Source: JAFGDI01 sp963662515 (GTDB lineage Bacteria; Planctomycetota; Phycisphaerae; Sedimentisphaerales; SM23-30). Taken from it: 64,000 nt of DNA. The stretch lies in NCBI GenBank assembly GCA_963662515.1, contig OY759675.1:2666001-2730000 (forward strand), in the 5' to 3' direction. The notes beneath the pieces were generated by a model. The model saw nothing but the letters and a program-made list of their open reading frames with translations, was not told the origin of the DNA and did not search any database. The stretch's first letter is position 1. The number at the start of each line of letters is the position of its first letter. This document shows positions 53,398 through 61,739 of the stretch, piece by piece. The position numbers were made by a program, and so were the translations under genes.

Positions 53398-55092
53398 TCA
53401 TTCTAACACCAACTCTGGATTAGCCAAAAAAGCCCAATCAAAACCAGATCCATCATCTGACTCAGTAACAACCAGAGTCAGGAATTCGCAACTGTCTTTA
53501 ATCTCAAATTCAACATCTACAAGACCTTGCCTGAAGGTAACACCTTCTTGTTTATCCAACAGTTCACCGTCAAGAAAAAACCAGAAATCTACTTTTGATG
53601 GCTTGCTGGCGATACCTTCATTCTTACCATACATTAATACAGTTTCAGACACCGCAGCATTAGCAACAAATTTTACTATCTTTCGACCGGGTATCGACTG
53701 CCTGATCGTATTTAAGTCAAATGTAATACCCTGATTGGAATGAATATTAATTGCTGAATTATTTTTTTCAGTGCCAAATGTTTTTCCTTGAGAACTTAAA
53801 TTATGTTTTTCAACTACTTGAGATTGATGCCAGGCGCCATTACAGATATTATTCCAGAATTGATTGCCAGACCCAGACACTTCGAAACCTTCAAAGCAAT
53901 GCCCTTTTGATGTTATTTGCACTTTCCCTTCGGAGGAATCCGGCACAAACACGCCGTCAACAAATTTCATCCCTGAGACACTTCTATACTTATTATCGCT
54001 ATACTTTTTCCATTTTAATTGCAGGTTTTGCTTTAGCAACGATGTTTTACTTAACCATTCTCCTTTGACGATATCAATTCCACTTTCCAACTCCCCACCC
54101 TTAAATCCATTTCCACCACCGACAATATCTGCAAGGTCAATTGCCATTTCTCCTCGCCAAACAAAACCAAGACTCGATTCTATATTGCGAACAAAAATGT
54201 CAGAGTCAAAGCTAATATCTTTCACAACTCCACTATTAGCATCAAATTGCCTGGCATTTGCAGACCTTATCGTAATAGAGCCTTTATTGCCACCTACAAA
54301 CATTTGTACTTTGCCCTTGACCACATGTATCTCTGACGATCTGTCAAGCTCAGCTTTAACACCAAATTCCGTCCCTAAATCTACATACTGACAAGTCGGC
54401 GTATCAACCTTAAAGCCAATACCAGATTCTGAAACCCTGCTATATATACGACCATATTCAAGAAACATTCCAGCACGCTCAAAACTAAATTTGGCCGGCC
54501 CTTCAATGAGCACTTCGACACCCTGATAATACTCCACTTTAACAATACCATTATCTATCTGATACGGGAGCTGGTTAGTTAAAACTATCTCGTCTATATC
54601 CAATTTTGAACCTTTAGCCCATTCTACATCTATTTGATCCCGAACTGTAGCTACCTGTATAGAATACTGAGGAGGAAAAACATTTGCGTAGATAATAAGG
54701 GCAATCATCAGCATTGCTGCAAAATATACAGATCTATCAAATACTCGATAAAATATATTCTTCTGTTTAGACTCAACAACTTGAGACACCTGCAACTCTA
54801 TTGGTTCGTCTGGCTCATTTACAGATGATGAATAATATTCCACCTCTTCCATTTGCAATAAAATGGATTTTATCTTATCTCTAGCCATATTTTGCTCTTT
54901 TTTGGGTACTAATACCTTTTGAGCATTTTTAATCACACTTGAATATAAATATGCAATTTCAACATATAAATCAATTGCTTCAGGAGACTCTTCAAGCATA
55001 GAAACTAATCTTGCATTTTCTTGTTCCGTAAGTTCACCATCGATTTTTTTGAACGCAAAAATACCAATATCTATCTTATCTTTTTCTACCAT
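53398..55092 (-). CDS. FecR-domain anti-sigma factor with NPCBM-like C-terminus
   Basis: 564 residues from ATG 55092, in line with GGGAGG; it overlaps the sigma gene end by 7 bp. Cytoplasmic N-terminus (FKKIDGELTEQENARLVSML), TM at about residues 122-141 (RSVYFAAMLMIALIIYANVF), FecR domain (GVEVLIEGPAKFSFERAGMF, YVDLGTEFGVKAELD, SEIHVVKGKVQMFVGG), and a C-terminal region (INIHSNQGITFDLNTIRQSI, VDFWFFLDGELLDKQEGVTF, CEFLTLVVTESDDGSGFDWA) typical of NPCBM/NEW2 carbohydrate-binding modules. It should restrain the adjacent ECF factor until the exported module meets its ligand (inference). Confidence 0.86.
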   Translation of the reverse strand: MVEKDKIDIGIFAFKKIDGELTEQENARLVSMLEESPEAIDLYVEIAYLYSSVIKNAQKVLVPKKEQNMARDKIKSILLQMEEVEYYSSSVNEPDEPIELQVSQVVESKQKNIFYRVFDRSVYFAAMLMIALIIYANVFPPQYSIQVATVRDQIDVEWAKGSKLDIDEIVLTNQLPYQIDNGIVKVEYYQGVEVLIEGPAKFSFERAGMFLEYGRIYSRVSESGIGFKVDTPTCQYVDLGTEFGVKAELDRSSEIHVVKGKVQMFVGGNKGSITIRSANARQFDANSGVVKDISFDSDIFVRNIESSLGFVWRGEMAIDLADIVGGGNGFKGGELESGIDIVKGEWLSKTSLLKQNLQLKWKKYSDNKYRSVSGMKFVDGVFVPDSSEGKVQITSKGHCFEGFEVSGSGNQFWNNICNGAWHQSQVVEKHNLSSQGKTFGTEKNNSAINIHSNQGITFDLNTIRQSIPGRKIVKFVANAAVSETVLMYGKNEGIASKPSKVDFWFFLDGELLDKQEGVTFRQGLVDVEFEIKDSCEFLTLVVTESDDGSGFDWAFLANPELVLE

Positions 55093-55622
55093 ACCTCCCC
55101 CTCCCATTGCCTAAGAGTATTCTGTATGCATTTATACAAGATATTATGTATTCTGGACATAGCCTGATAAAGCCCTTGAACGGGACGATTAACCCTGACC
55201 GCCATATCTTTTACTTTCACCTTCTCGTAATACCTAATCTCAAGAAGTTTTCGGTCTTTATCGTTGAGTTTTTCTAGGCATTTATGAAGAGCTTTGGTAT
55301 GATTTCCAATATTGTTAATCTTTGTAATTGCGCATTCACTTATCTGTTCTAGTAACTTATCACTCATACTAACTTGTTTTGAATGCTTTTTCTTCACATA
55401 TTCATAAACTCTGTACTTGGCAATAGTCACTCCCCATGCACCAAAGTTGGTCCCAGGCTCAAAATCTGAATACATCTCCCACATAGCAGTTGCAGTTTCC
55501 TGCAAAATATCTTCTGCAGCATCAGAATTATACACCAAAGAAAATATATAGGAGTAGATAGTTTTCTGATGTTCCATAAAGAGCTTAATGAAGTTTTTTG
55601 TAATATTATCCGATTCTTTCAT
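55086..55622 (-). CDS. ECF sigma-70 factor, second copy
   Basis: 178 residues. Region 2: SYIFSLVYNSDAAEDILQET and TNFGAWGVTIAKYRVYEYVK. Region 4: DRKLLEIRYYEKVKVKDMAV, then NRPVQGLYQAMSRIHNILY. Same subgroup and same size as the factor at 34416-34961 but clearly diverged. It is the first gene of a same-strand series: sigma, FecR, PEP-CTERM, LamG, PIG-L and acyltransferase, although terminators between some of them argue for separate transcripts. Confidence 0.92.
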   Translation of the reverse strand: MKESDNITKNFIKLFMEHQKTIYSYIFSLVYNSDAAEDILQETATAMWEMYSDFEPGTNFGAWGVTIAKYRVYEYVKKKHSKQVSMSDKLLEQISECAITKINNIGNHTKALHKCLEKLNDKDRKLLEIRYYEKVKVKDMAVRVNRPVQGLYQAMSRIHNILYKCIQNTLRQWEGEVW

Positions 55623-55951
55623 TGATATTCCATGATCTCTAATTTTCCTCTACATTTAATTAGGCCAAACAGCCTAAAAATCTGAGGGTAAAAATATTAA
55701 TTATTTTAAAGAAAGTGTTTGCTTAACATAATCATTTATTAATGAATGGCTTACGAAGATCCTTAACTTACAAACAATGAGCTGAAAGAAAACATTAACT
55801 CAAAAACAGGCTAGCCATTATTCAGAATATATTGTGCAATCTTATATATCATTATGAACAATTATCAACATAGTGTCCATAGATAGAAGTATCGTAATGA
55901 TGAATATAAGTAACCGTTATTAAATATGAGATAGACGGGGAAAATTAAGCA
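55623..55951. other. AT-rich spacer, no gene seen
   Basis: Region upstream of the ECF sigma gene up to the left border of RAYT unit 2. No ORF with a ribosome-binding site. It must contain the sigma gene's promoter, but I cannot point to a convincing one. Confidence 0.5.
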
Positions 55952-56752
55952 AAATTAAAGGTGTCAGACACCGATTATTATTGACATAGCTGAATTTGCC
56001 TGTAAAATGGTGTATTATGCGATTAAAACGAAAGACAACGGGCGGTTTTGTATATCATGTGATGAATCGAGCTAATGGCAAGCTGATGATCTTTAAGAAA
56101 GCATCTGACTTTTTAGCTTTTGAGGAAATATTGGCACAGGGTCAGGAGCGGTTCGGGATGCGGATATGTGGGTATTGCATAATGGGCAATCACTGGCATT
56201 TGCTGCTCTGGCCGGAAAACGATGGTGATCTGTCGGCGTTCATGAAGTGGATTACGGTTACGCATACCAACCGCTATCATGCCGCCCACGGCACAACGGG
56301 AATTGGCCATATATACAAAGGACGCTACAAGAGTTTTCCGGTGCAGGGTAATGTCAGCTATCTGAAGGTGCTTAGATATATCGAAGCCAATCCCTTGCGA
56401 GCTAAGCTGGTAAAGCAGGCTGACGATTGGCAGTGGAGCAGCTACCGGCATCATATTGGCAAGCCCGACTTAGATAAGCAACTCAGAATTTGTAAAGGTC
56501 CAAAGCCGATTCCCGCAAACTGGCCGGAGTATGTAACCGATAAAAGTACTAAGCTCGAAACTGACCAGATATTAAACGCCATCAAACGAGGCTGCCCGTT
56601 TGGCGATGCCAACTGGACGATCAAAACCGCCACAGAGCTGGAACTGCAAGCAACACTAAATCCTATAGGCAGACCAAGGAAGAACATATAACTCATTGCA
56701 AAGTAAGGACATGAATAGAAGCTACTAATAATCGGTGTCGGACACCTTTAAA
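55952..56752 (+). mobile_element. RAYT unit 2 with inverted REP borders
   Basis: 801 bp, left border AAATTAAAGGTGTCAGACAC, right border AATAATCGGTGTCGGACACC. Here the right palindrome is intact (GTGTCGGACAC), while unit 1 has GTGTCGGCCAC. Otherwise the two units differ at only a handful of positions, so one is a recent copy of the other. Confidence 0.85.
56017..56691 (+). CDS. REP-associated tyrosine transposase (RAYT), copy 2
   Basis: 224 residues, almost identical to the copy at 46176-46850; same HxH (NHWHL) and Tyr motif (LRYIEANPLRAKL). The only residue change noticed in the shared part is KASD for KLAD near position 28. Both copies are intact. Confidence 0.92.
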   Translation: MRLKRKTTGGFVYHVMNRANGKLMIFKKASDFLAFEEILAQGQERFGMRICGYCIMGNHWHLLLWPENDGDLSAFMKWITVTHTNRYHAAHGTTGIGHIYKGRYKSFPVQGNVSYLKVLRYIEANPLRAKLVKQADDWQWSSYRHHIGKPDLDKQLRICKGPKPIPANWPEYVTDKSTKLETDQILNAIKRGCPFGDANWTIKTATELELQATLNPIGRPRKNI

Positions 56753-56766
56753 GGAGGACATAGTAA

Positions 56767-57174
56767 ATGGAATACAATGGCTCATGTTTATGCAAAGAAG
56801 TTGAGTATAAGATAGTGGGGACATTTGAAAGCTTTTATCTATGCCACTGTAAATTATGTAGAAAAGATACAGGCTCTGCCCATGCAGCTAATCTGTTTTC
56901 TTCTACCGCCAAACTCGAATGGATTAAAGGTCAGGAAAATGTACGAAGATTCCATCTGAAAAAATTTAATCATGTAAAAGCATTTTGCGCAATATGCGGC
57001 TCAGCCCTGCCGAACATGCAAATGGACGACACGCTGCTTGTGGTACCAGCCGGCAGCCTCGACTGCAATCTGGATGTCGTGCCCAATGCCCACATCTTCA
57101 TTTCCAACAAGGCTAACTGGGACGATAAACTCGAAACTATAAAATCATTTCAACATTTACCAGATGAGCAATAG
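56767..57174 (+). CDS. GFA/CENP-V family zinc protein
   Basis: 135 residues. The family zinc cysteines are present: CLCKEVEYKI, FYLCHCKLCRKDTGSAHA and FCAICGSALPN. The family is named for glutathione-dependent formaldehyde-activating enzyme, but most bacterial members have no proven reaction. A strong AAAGGAGG lies nine bases before the ATG and partly within the right REP border of RAYT unit 2 (CCTTTAAAGGAGG), so the mobile unit may now shape this gene's translation. Confidence 0.88.
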   Translation: MEYNGSCLCKEVEYKIVGTFESFYLCHCKLCRKDTGSAHAANLFSSTAKLEWIKGQENVRRFHLKKFNHVKAFCAICGSALPNMQMDDTLLVVPAGSLDCNLDVVPNAHIFISNKANWDDKLETIKSFQHLPDEQ

Positions 57175-57337
57175 TAAATGATTATCTTGCAACTTGATTT
57201 TGTTTTAACTCTCTCAGAAAAGGCTATGGCTCCATTATATGTCCCCCACCGAAATCGCGTGAAATCATGGGAAACTCATCAATAGCAGCAAAAATAGAAT
57301 CCTGCACCAGGACACCGACCAAGATAAACGAGGAATG

Positions 57338-57375
57338 AAAGTGTCAGGAGCAATCCTGTTCGACACCTTTAATTT
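57338..57375. repeat. Long REP variant
   Basis: AAAGTGTCAGGAGCAATCCT then GTTCGACACCTTTAATTTT: a GTGTC...GACAC pair with an inner AGGA/TCCT stem. It ends at the rsmA stop codon and could act as that gene's terminator. Confidence 0.6.
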
Positions 57376-57377
57376 TA

Positions 57378-58238
57378 TCAGGCTAGTATCTTACTGGCTA
57401 TGATAAACTGATCTACACTCAACTTCTCGGCACGCAATTGCGGATCGATCCCTGCTGCCTGAAAACGCTCAACTATGTTTTGCTTGTTAACATCTTTGGG
57501 CAGACAACTCTGGATCTGCTTGCGTCTCTTACCTAACAGTATATCAGCCGCAGACTTAAGTGATTCTATATCTGCATTACCCAGAGCATAATTTGCCTGC
57601 CAGCTTACTATCGCGGAATTGACCTTGGGGGCCGGCCAGAATGAACCTGGCTTTAGCGTACGAACCTTTGCCACTTTGCCTGTCGCCTGCAGGACAACCG
57701 ATATCTTGCCATAAACACCACCATCAGCCGGCCCGGCACACATCCTGTCTGCTACCTCTTCCTGAACGGTAACACACATACCATCTAAAGCCGGAGTTTC
57801 TGTGAGCAAATTGATCATCAAAGGACTGGCTACATTATAAGGAAGATTGGCAACCAGTAGAAATCTGCCAGAAATGTTTTCTTTAGCAGACCTTACAGCA
57901 GACATAACCTCAGGGCTAATCTCGCTTTTCTTCGCCAGAATATCAGTATGAATAAACTGCACATTGTCACGGTCGGCTAATTCCTGACGGGCAATTGTAT
58001 GCATATCAGGGTCTATATCAACTGCTATGACCTTTCCGGCAGCATCACTGAGCAGCTCTGTCATTGAACCGGTACCATGACCAACTTCCAAAACCAAATC
58101 GTTTTTGTTTATATCTATTGAATCAACAACAAGTTGCATTAAGTTCAGATCAATGAGAAAATTCTGGCCCCACTTGTGATGCGGGTGAGAGTTAACCTGA
58201 TTAAGCAAAAATTGTATATGTTGTTTAGTATGCGGCAT
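57378..58238 (-). CDS. rsmA: 16S rRNA dimethyladenosine transferase
   Basis: 286-residue RsmA/KsgA, which dimethylates the two adjacent adenines near the 3' end of 16S rRNA using SAM. Seen: GQNFLIDLNLMQLVVDSI, the SAM loop VLEVGHGTGSMTELL, VIAVDIDPDM, and the catalytic NLPYNVASPLMINLL motif; the C-terminal domain has FWPAPKVNSAIVSW. Normal length. Same strand as ruvA and ruvC, about 100 bp downstream of ruvA. Confidence 0.96.
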   Translation of the reverse strand: MPHTKQHIQFLLNQVNSHPHHKWGQNFLIDLNLMQLVVDSIDINKNDLVLEVGHGTGSMTELLSDAAGKVIAVDIDPDMHTIARQELADRDNVQFIHTDILAKKSEISPEVMSAVRSAKENISGRFLLVANLPYNVASPLMINLLTETPALDGMCVTVQEEVADRMCAGPADGGVYGKISVVLQATGKVAKVRTLKPGSFWPAPKVNSAIVSWQANYALGNADIESLKSAADILLGKRRKQIQSCLPKDVNKQNIVERFQAAGIDPQLRAEKLSVDQFIIASKILA

Positions 58239-58335
58239 AATAGCTCTGGTTTAAGTTGAACGATCGAAACAGTTTGAATAATTCCCTTTTACTGGCGTAA
58301 TTCATTGTTATAAAATATGTTGTACCATAAACAGA

Positions 58336-58965
58336 CTATGCCTTAAGGCGATAAACAGCCTGTACCAACTGTTCGGTAGTGACAATAGACTCATCCGATT
58401 TAAGTGCCTTGTCGATCAGCATATCAGCGACACTGGCAGATTCGCCTAATTGCATAAGAATCTCCAATGCTTCTTTCTCTATATTTGACAATGGTTTAGA
58501 GGCCTTAGTAGGTGCATGGCTTGGCATATCGGCAAATTCTGACATCTTGCCCTTCAGCTCGGCAATAACCTGTTCAGCAGTTCGCTTGCCAATCTCTGGC
58601 AAGGTCTTAAGCATTGTGGCATCACCACTTTCGATCGACCAGGCTATATCTGAGGGACGACGAGCCATAGCACGAAGTGCTTTCTTCATACCTATACCTT
58701 TGACACTGGTAAACTTAAGGAAAAAGGCCTTATCCTGCGGTTGAGGGAAGCCAACGATACGAGGTATAAAACTGGAAGCGGAAGCACTGTTACCTTCGTA
58801 AAACTCGAGTGTATAGAGAGTTATCTCACGATTGATCGACATACTCAACTCACTAATGGTATATCCCGGTGCAAGAATTTCATAAGCAATTGGACCTACC
58901 TCCAAGAGAATAGAATTGGTCTTGCTGTCGAGTTCGAGTAATTTACCAGTAATGCGAGCTATCAT
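58336..58965 (-). CDS. ruvA: Holliday junction DNA helicase subunit RuvA
   Basis: 209 residues with the three RuvA domains: N-terminal OB fold (MIARITGKLLELDSKTNSIL), helix-hairpin-helix region (FTSVKGIGMKKALRAMARRP, LPEIGKRTAEQVIAELKGKM) and the C-terminal helical domain (SNIEKEALEILMQLG) that touches RuvB. ATG behind AGGACTT. RuvA binds the four-way junction and loads RuvB; ruvB is not in the window. Follows ruvC by about 60 bp. Confidence 0.95.
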   Translation of the reverse strand: MIARITGKLLELDSKTNSILLEVGPIAYEILAPGYTISELSMSINREITLYTLEFYEGNSASASSFIPRIVGFPQPQDKAFFLKFTSVKGIGMKKALRAMARRPSDIAWSIESGDATMLKTLPEIGKRTAEQVIAELKGKMSEFADMPSHAPTKASKPLSNIEKEALEILMQLGESASVADMLIDKALKSDESIVTTEQLVQAVYRLKA

Positions 58966-59024
58966 AAGTCCTGCTTTTAAAAGCCGGAGAACCGGCGGTC
59001 AATAAAGATCAGACAACTGTAAGA

Positions 59025-59501
59025 TCATCTGTCATAATTATTTATACAACACATGGCTATAGCCAGAGCATCTGCAACATCAGCTGGTTGCGGCACGGTC
59101 TTAAGACCTAACTGCTGAGTGATCGCTAGCTGCATCTGCTCTTTAGTCGCCCTGCCATTACCAGTAAGTGATTTTTTCACTCTGGTTGCCGTAAACCCTT
59201 GTATTTTAATGTCTCTCTGCGCTGCGGTCAACAAAAACAATCCCCTGGCATGAGCCATGAGAACGGAGGTACGCGGGTGATTATAATGGGCATAAAGCTC
59301 TTCGATGGCAATAATATCAATGGAATGTTGATCCAGTAACATATTGAAATCACTATAGATAGCGTTTAGTCGATGCTCCATTGGCTGTTCAGCTTTAACA
59401 GAAATAGTCCCGGCATCAATGACCTTATATATACCTCGGTCAAGCATAATAACGCCGTAACCGCTGGTGCGTAAGCCGGGATCTATTCCAAGAACAATCA
59501 T
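59025..59501 (-). CDS. ruvC: Holliday junction resolvase RuvC
   Basis: 158 residues from ATG 59501 (MIVLGIDPGLRTSGYGV); the frame opens nine codons earlier, but the family N-terminus starts here. Catalytic acidic residues: the D of GIDPGL, the first E of IIAIEELYA, and the C-terminal pair in PADVADALAIAMC. RuvC cuts the junction processed by RuvAB. Normal size. Confidence 0.95.
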   Translation of the reverse strand: MIVLGIDPGLRTSGYGVIMLDRGIYKVIDAGTISVKAEQPMEHRLNAIYSDFNMLLDQHSIDIIAIEELYAHYNHPRTSVLMAHARGLFLLTAAQRDIKIQGFTATRVKKSLTGNGRATKEQMQLAITQQLGLKTVPQPADVADALAIAMCCINNYDR

Positions 59502-59585
59502 TAAGCCACACTTATAACGAGTTGTCAAATAAACAGTTATAACCAGTAAACTATCACTAAGATAATTATCACAACAAGTTACATC

Positions 59586-60602
59586 TTAACTGAAAGAAGC
59601 GGTTGACTCAATGAAATTCCGGGCCAGATCAACGGAACGCGTTGTCTCATCAGTAGTTGGAGCATATTTAGCAAATTTAACCATATCGCAATGCATAAGG
59701 AACTCGCGGAGCTTATCTTTGAACATATCTGGCAATTCACTGCTATTAGTTGCTTCCTGAAGGAATTCTTCGGTGGTCCTTTCCGGAGCTTTTAGCGCGT
59801 ATCTATGCTCAATATAAAGCCTTATGATATAACTTAATTTTTCATAGAACTCTTTGACCCTGCCTGTCTCGAGCAGATTTTGAGCAATGAGTGCATTAAG
59901 TCTTTCCATAGCGATCTCGTGAGCCGGGCGGGCGGGAATTGACGGAGCTGAGAGTTGTTTTTTAGAGTAGATGTAAGTCAATACCAGCAGAGCAATTACA
60001 ACAAGAAAGACGGCAAGGGCCAACCAGATCAACCAGGTATAACTAGCTGGTAGCTCTACTGGCTGCTTGATATCGGCAAGTGTTGCTGTGTTGTCGGAAG
60101 AAGTAACATCGGCAATGGTAATAAGAGGACCTTTTAGCGATAAGTGCTTTATTTCAGGAGACTTGCCATCATCTGCAACTAAGTAATATTCAATAACAAA
60201 GCCAGGGAAAGGAATCTGACCGACATTGAGCGGTTCGAGGTGATATGTAATGGAAGTCTTTTTATTTTCGCTACTTAAGTCGTTCACTGAAGGGTTTGGC
60301 GTTTGCAGAAGATTGAAATCAGAATCTTTAAGCATGTTGCCAATATCCGGCAGAGTGATTTTAATATTCTGGGGATATTCAATATTAAGGGTTAAATCGA
60401 AGGTATCTGCGATAGTGATATTGGTATTAGGGCAGGAAATGACAAAAGAGACCTGGTCCTGCTCAACAGAGTCGGAGTATGGAGTTGCTTTTTGCGTATC
60501 AGATTGAGCCAGACATAAAGAGTTTATCAGTAAGGAGATAGTGAACCCCAGAAAAAGACAGGTACATTTTTTGTATATATGCATGCATTTTATGTATATC
60601 AT
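59586..60602 (-). CDS. BatD/DUF4381-like membrane protein
   Basis: 338 residues, ATG behind AAGGG. Signal peptide (CTCLFLGFTISLLINSLCLA), an exported beta-rich domain (QVSFVISCPNTNITIADTFD, PLNVGQIPFPGFVIEYYLV), one TM (YTWLIWLALAVFLVVIALLV) and a cytoplasmic helical part (RPAHEIAMERLNALIAQNLL, LSYIIRLYIEHRYALKAPER). This layout matches BatD- and DUF4381-type proteins that normally accompany MoxR ATPases and VWA-domain BatA/BatB; those partners would lie outside the window or elsewhere. Function not established. Confidence 0.7.
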   Translation of the reverse strand: MIYIKCMHIYKKCTCLFLGFTISLLINSLCLAQSDTQKATPYSDSVEQDQVSFVISCPNTNITIADTFDLTLNIEYPQNIKITLPDIGNMLKDSDFNLLQTPNPSVNDLSSENKKTSITYHLEPLNVGQIPFPGFVIEYYLVADDGKSPEIKHLSLKGPLITIADVTSSDNTATLADIKQPVELPASYTWLIWLALAVFLVVIALLVLTYIYSKKQLSAPSIPARPAHEIAMERLNALIAQNLLETGRVKEFYEKLSYIIRLYIEHRYALKAPERTTEEFLQEATNSSELPDMFKDKLREFLMHCDMVKFAKYAPTTDETTRSVDLARNFIESTASFS

Positions 60603-61233
60603 TTTAGCCCTTCAAAAATAGCTCGTTTTCGTATGAGTTTGAACGATTTTAAGCGAAAAAACGGCAAAAAACAAGGTTTCGGCAAATATCGTTTTTAAGC
60701 AGTTTAGTTACGCCGGAGCGACAGTTTAGGTTCGTTTCAGACTGATGATGAGACATATACCTGAAGCATGAAAATGACAGACGAGATAAGTTCGAGGCGA
60801 TCGCCCGACGAATCAGCCGGTTTTTCATGTGACGCATGTGACCTATGAGACCCCCCATAAAACCCATAAGACCTATGTGACCTATGTGACATAGGGAGCG
60901 GGGTGTGATGGTTCTGATCCAGAGTGAGGGGCAGGATATAAGTTCGCTGGGTGGATTGATGATTGATGGTTAGATGCAGATTATTTCCATCATAATTTAT
61001 TATTGTTTCTGCGTTTTTATACGATACAATAACGAGTGATTCTACAAGTGGGTTTTACTGTGTGAAAGATGATTTGGGCGGATCGTGGTTATTTCAGATG
61101 GAATCAGGGAAGTTAAAAAAGTATTGGCTGTAAATTATTTTAATACATGTAATTATAAATCTGACTTCTGATACATTGTTATACAACATGTTGTGCGTTC
61201 TTTTCTAGTCTAAATGTTTGCTACATAACCAGT
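60603..61233. other. Non-coding spacer with nonamer array
   Basis: No gene recognised in 630 bp. A 72-residue frame at 60649-60867 runs through the nonamer repeat and has no family resemblance or good ribosome-binding site. Confidence 0.55.
60826..60896. repeat. Nonamer repeat array (CTATGTGAC type)
   Basis: About seven degenerate copies of a 9-mer: ATGTGACGCATGTGACCTAT, GAGACCCCCCATAAAACCCA, TAAGACCTATGTGACCTATG and TGACATAGGG. It is the same repeat, on the other strand, as the patches flanking the IS256 element. Confidence 0.75.
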
Positions 61234-61249
61234 ATCGGTGTCTGACACT
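61234..61249. repeat. Solo REP palindrome
   Basis: ATCGGTGTCTGACACTTTT, of the same GTGTC-n-GACAC class as the RAYT borders. It marks the right edge of the second Rhs island; the last residues of the next gene (EGQIKQGK) are encoded by this border. Confidence 0.7.
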
Positions 61250-61250
61250 T

Positions 61251-61739
61251 TTATTTTCCCTGTTTAATTTGCCCCTCATTGCTTTGAACAAATTTATTTT
61301 TATTGAATATCGCCGCTACAACAAACGAAATGCCTGTGCCTACAAGAACCACACCCCAACAATCAATTCTAAAACACACAATAATACCATTTGCAATCAA
61401 CCCTGCACCTGAAGCAATAATTGATAACCCACCAATAATCAGACCAAACCAATAAATCGGCAAAATATCATTCACTGAAATAATATCCTTTCCACCTATC
61501 AACTTGCTATTTAATAACTGCACTTTACACATAAATGGTCCAAACCAAACAGTAATACAGAGCGCAATCAACACCACAGGATCAGATTCAACAAAGTTAT
61601 TGTCTGACATATATCGTCTTAAGAATTCAAAAATAGTAGCTAAGCAAAAGTATATAACAGCTACTCTTTTAACAGCTGCAATATTTGTCTTAATCAAATC
61701 GCCAAGTCTTATTAAAAGCACTGTAACACCCCTCTCCAT
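61251..61739 (-). CDS. Membrane protein, candidate Rhs immunity gene
   Basis: Up to 162 residues, overlapping the end of the Rhs fragment by 50 bp; a GTG inside the overlap is another possible start. Three to four hydrophobic segments: RVAVIYFCLATIFEF, VVLIALCITVWFGPF, WFGLIIGGLSIIASGAGLIA and GVVLVGTGISFVVAAIF. The position right after the Rhs tip is that of an immunity gene. No family recognised. The end is formed by REP border sequence. Confidence 0.6.
   Translation of the reverse strand: MERGVTVLLIRLGDLIKTNIAAVKRVAVIYFCLATIFEFLRRYMSDNNFVESDPVVLIALCITVWFGPFMCKVQLLNSKLIGGKDIISVNDILPIYWFGLIIGGLSIIASGAGLIANGIIVCFRIDCWGVVLVGTGISFVVAAIFNKNKFVQSNEGQIKQGK

Noticed and set aside
60649..60867. 72-residue ORF beside the DUF4381-like gene
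   Set aside because: Its first residues (MGFMGGLIGHMRHM) are a translation of the nonamer array, and no coding signal is seen.
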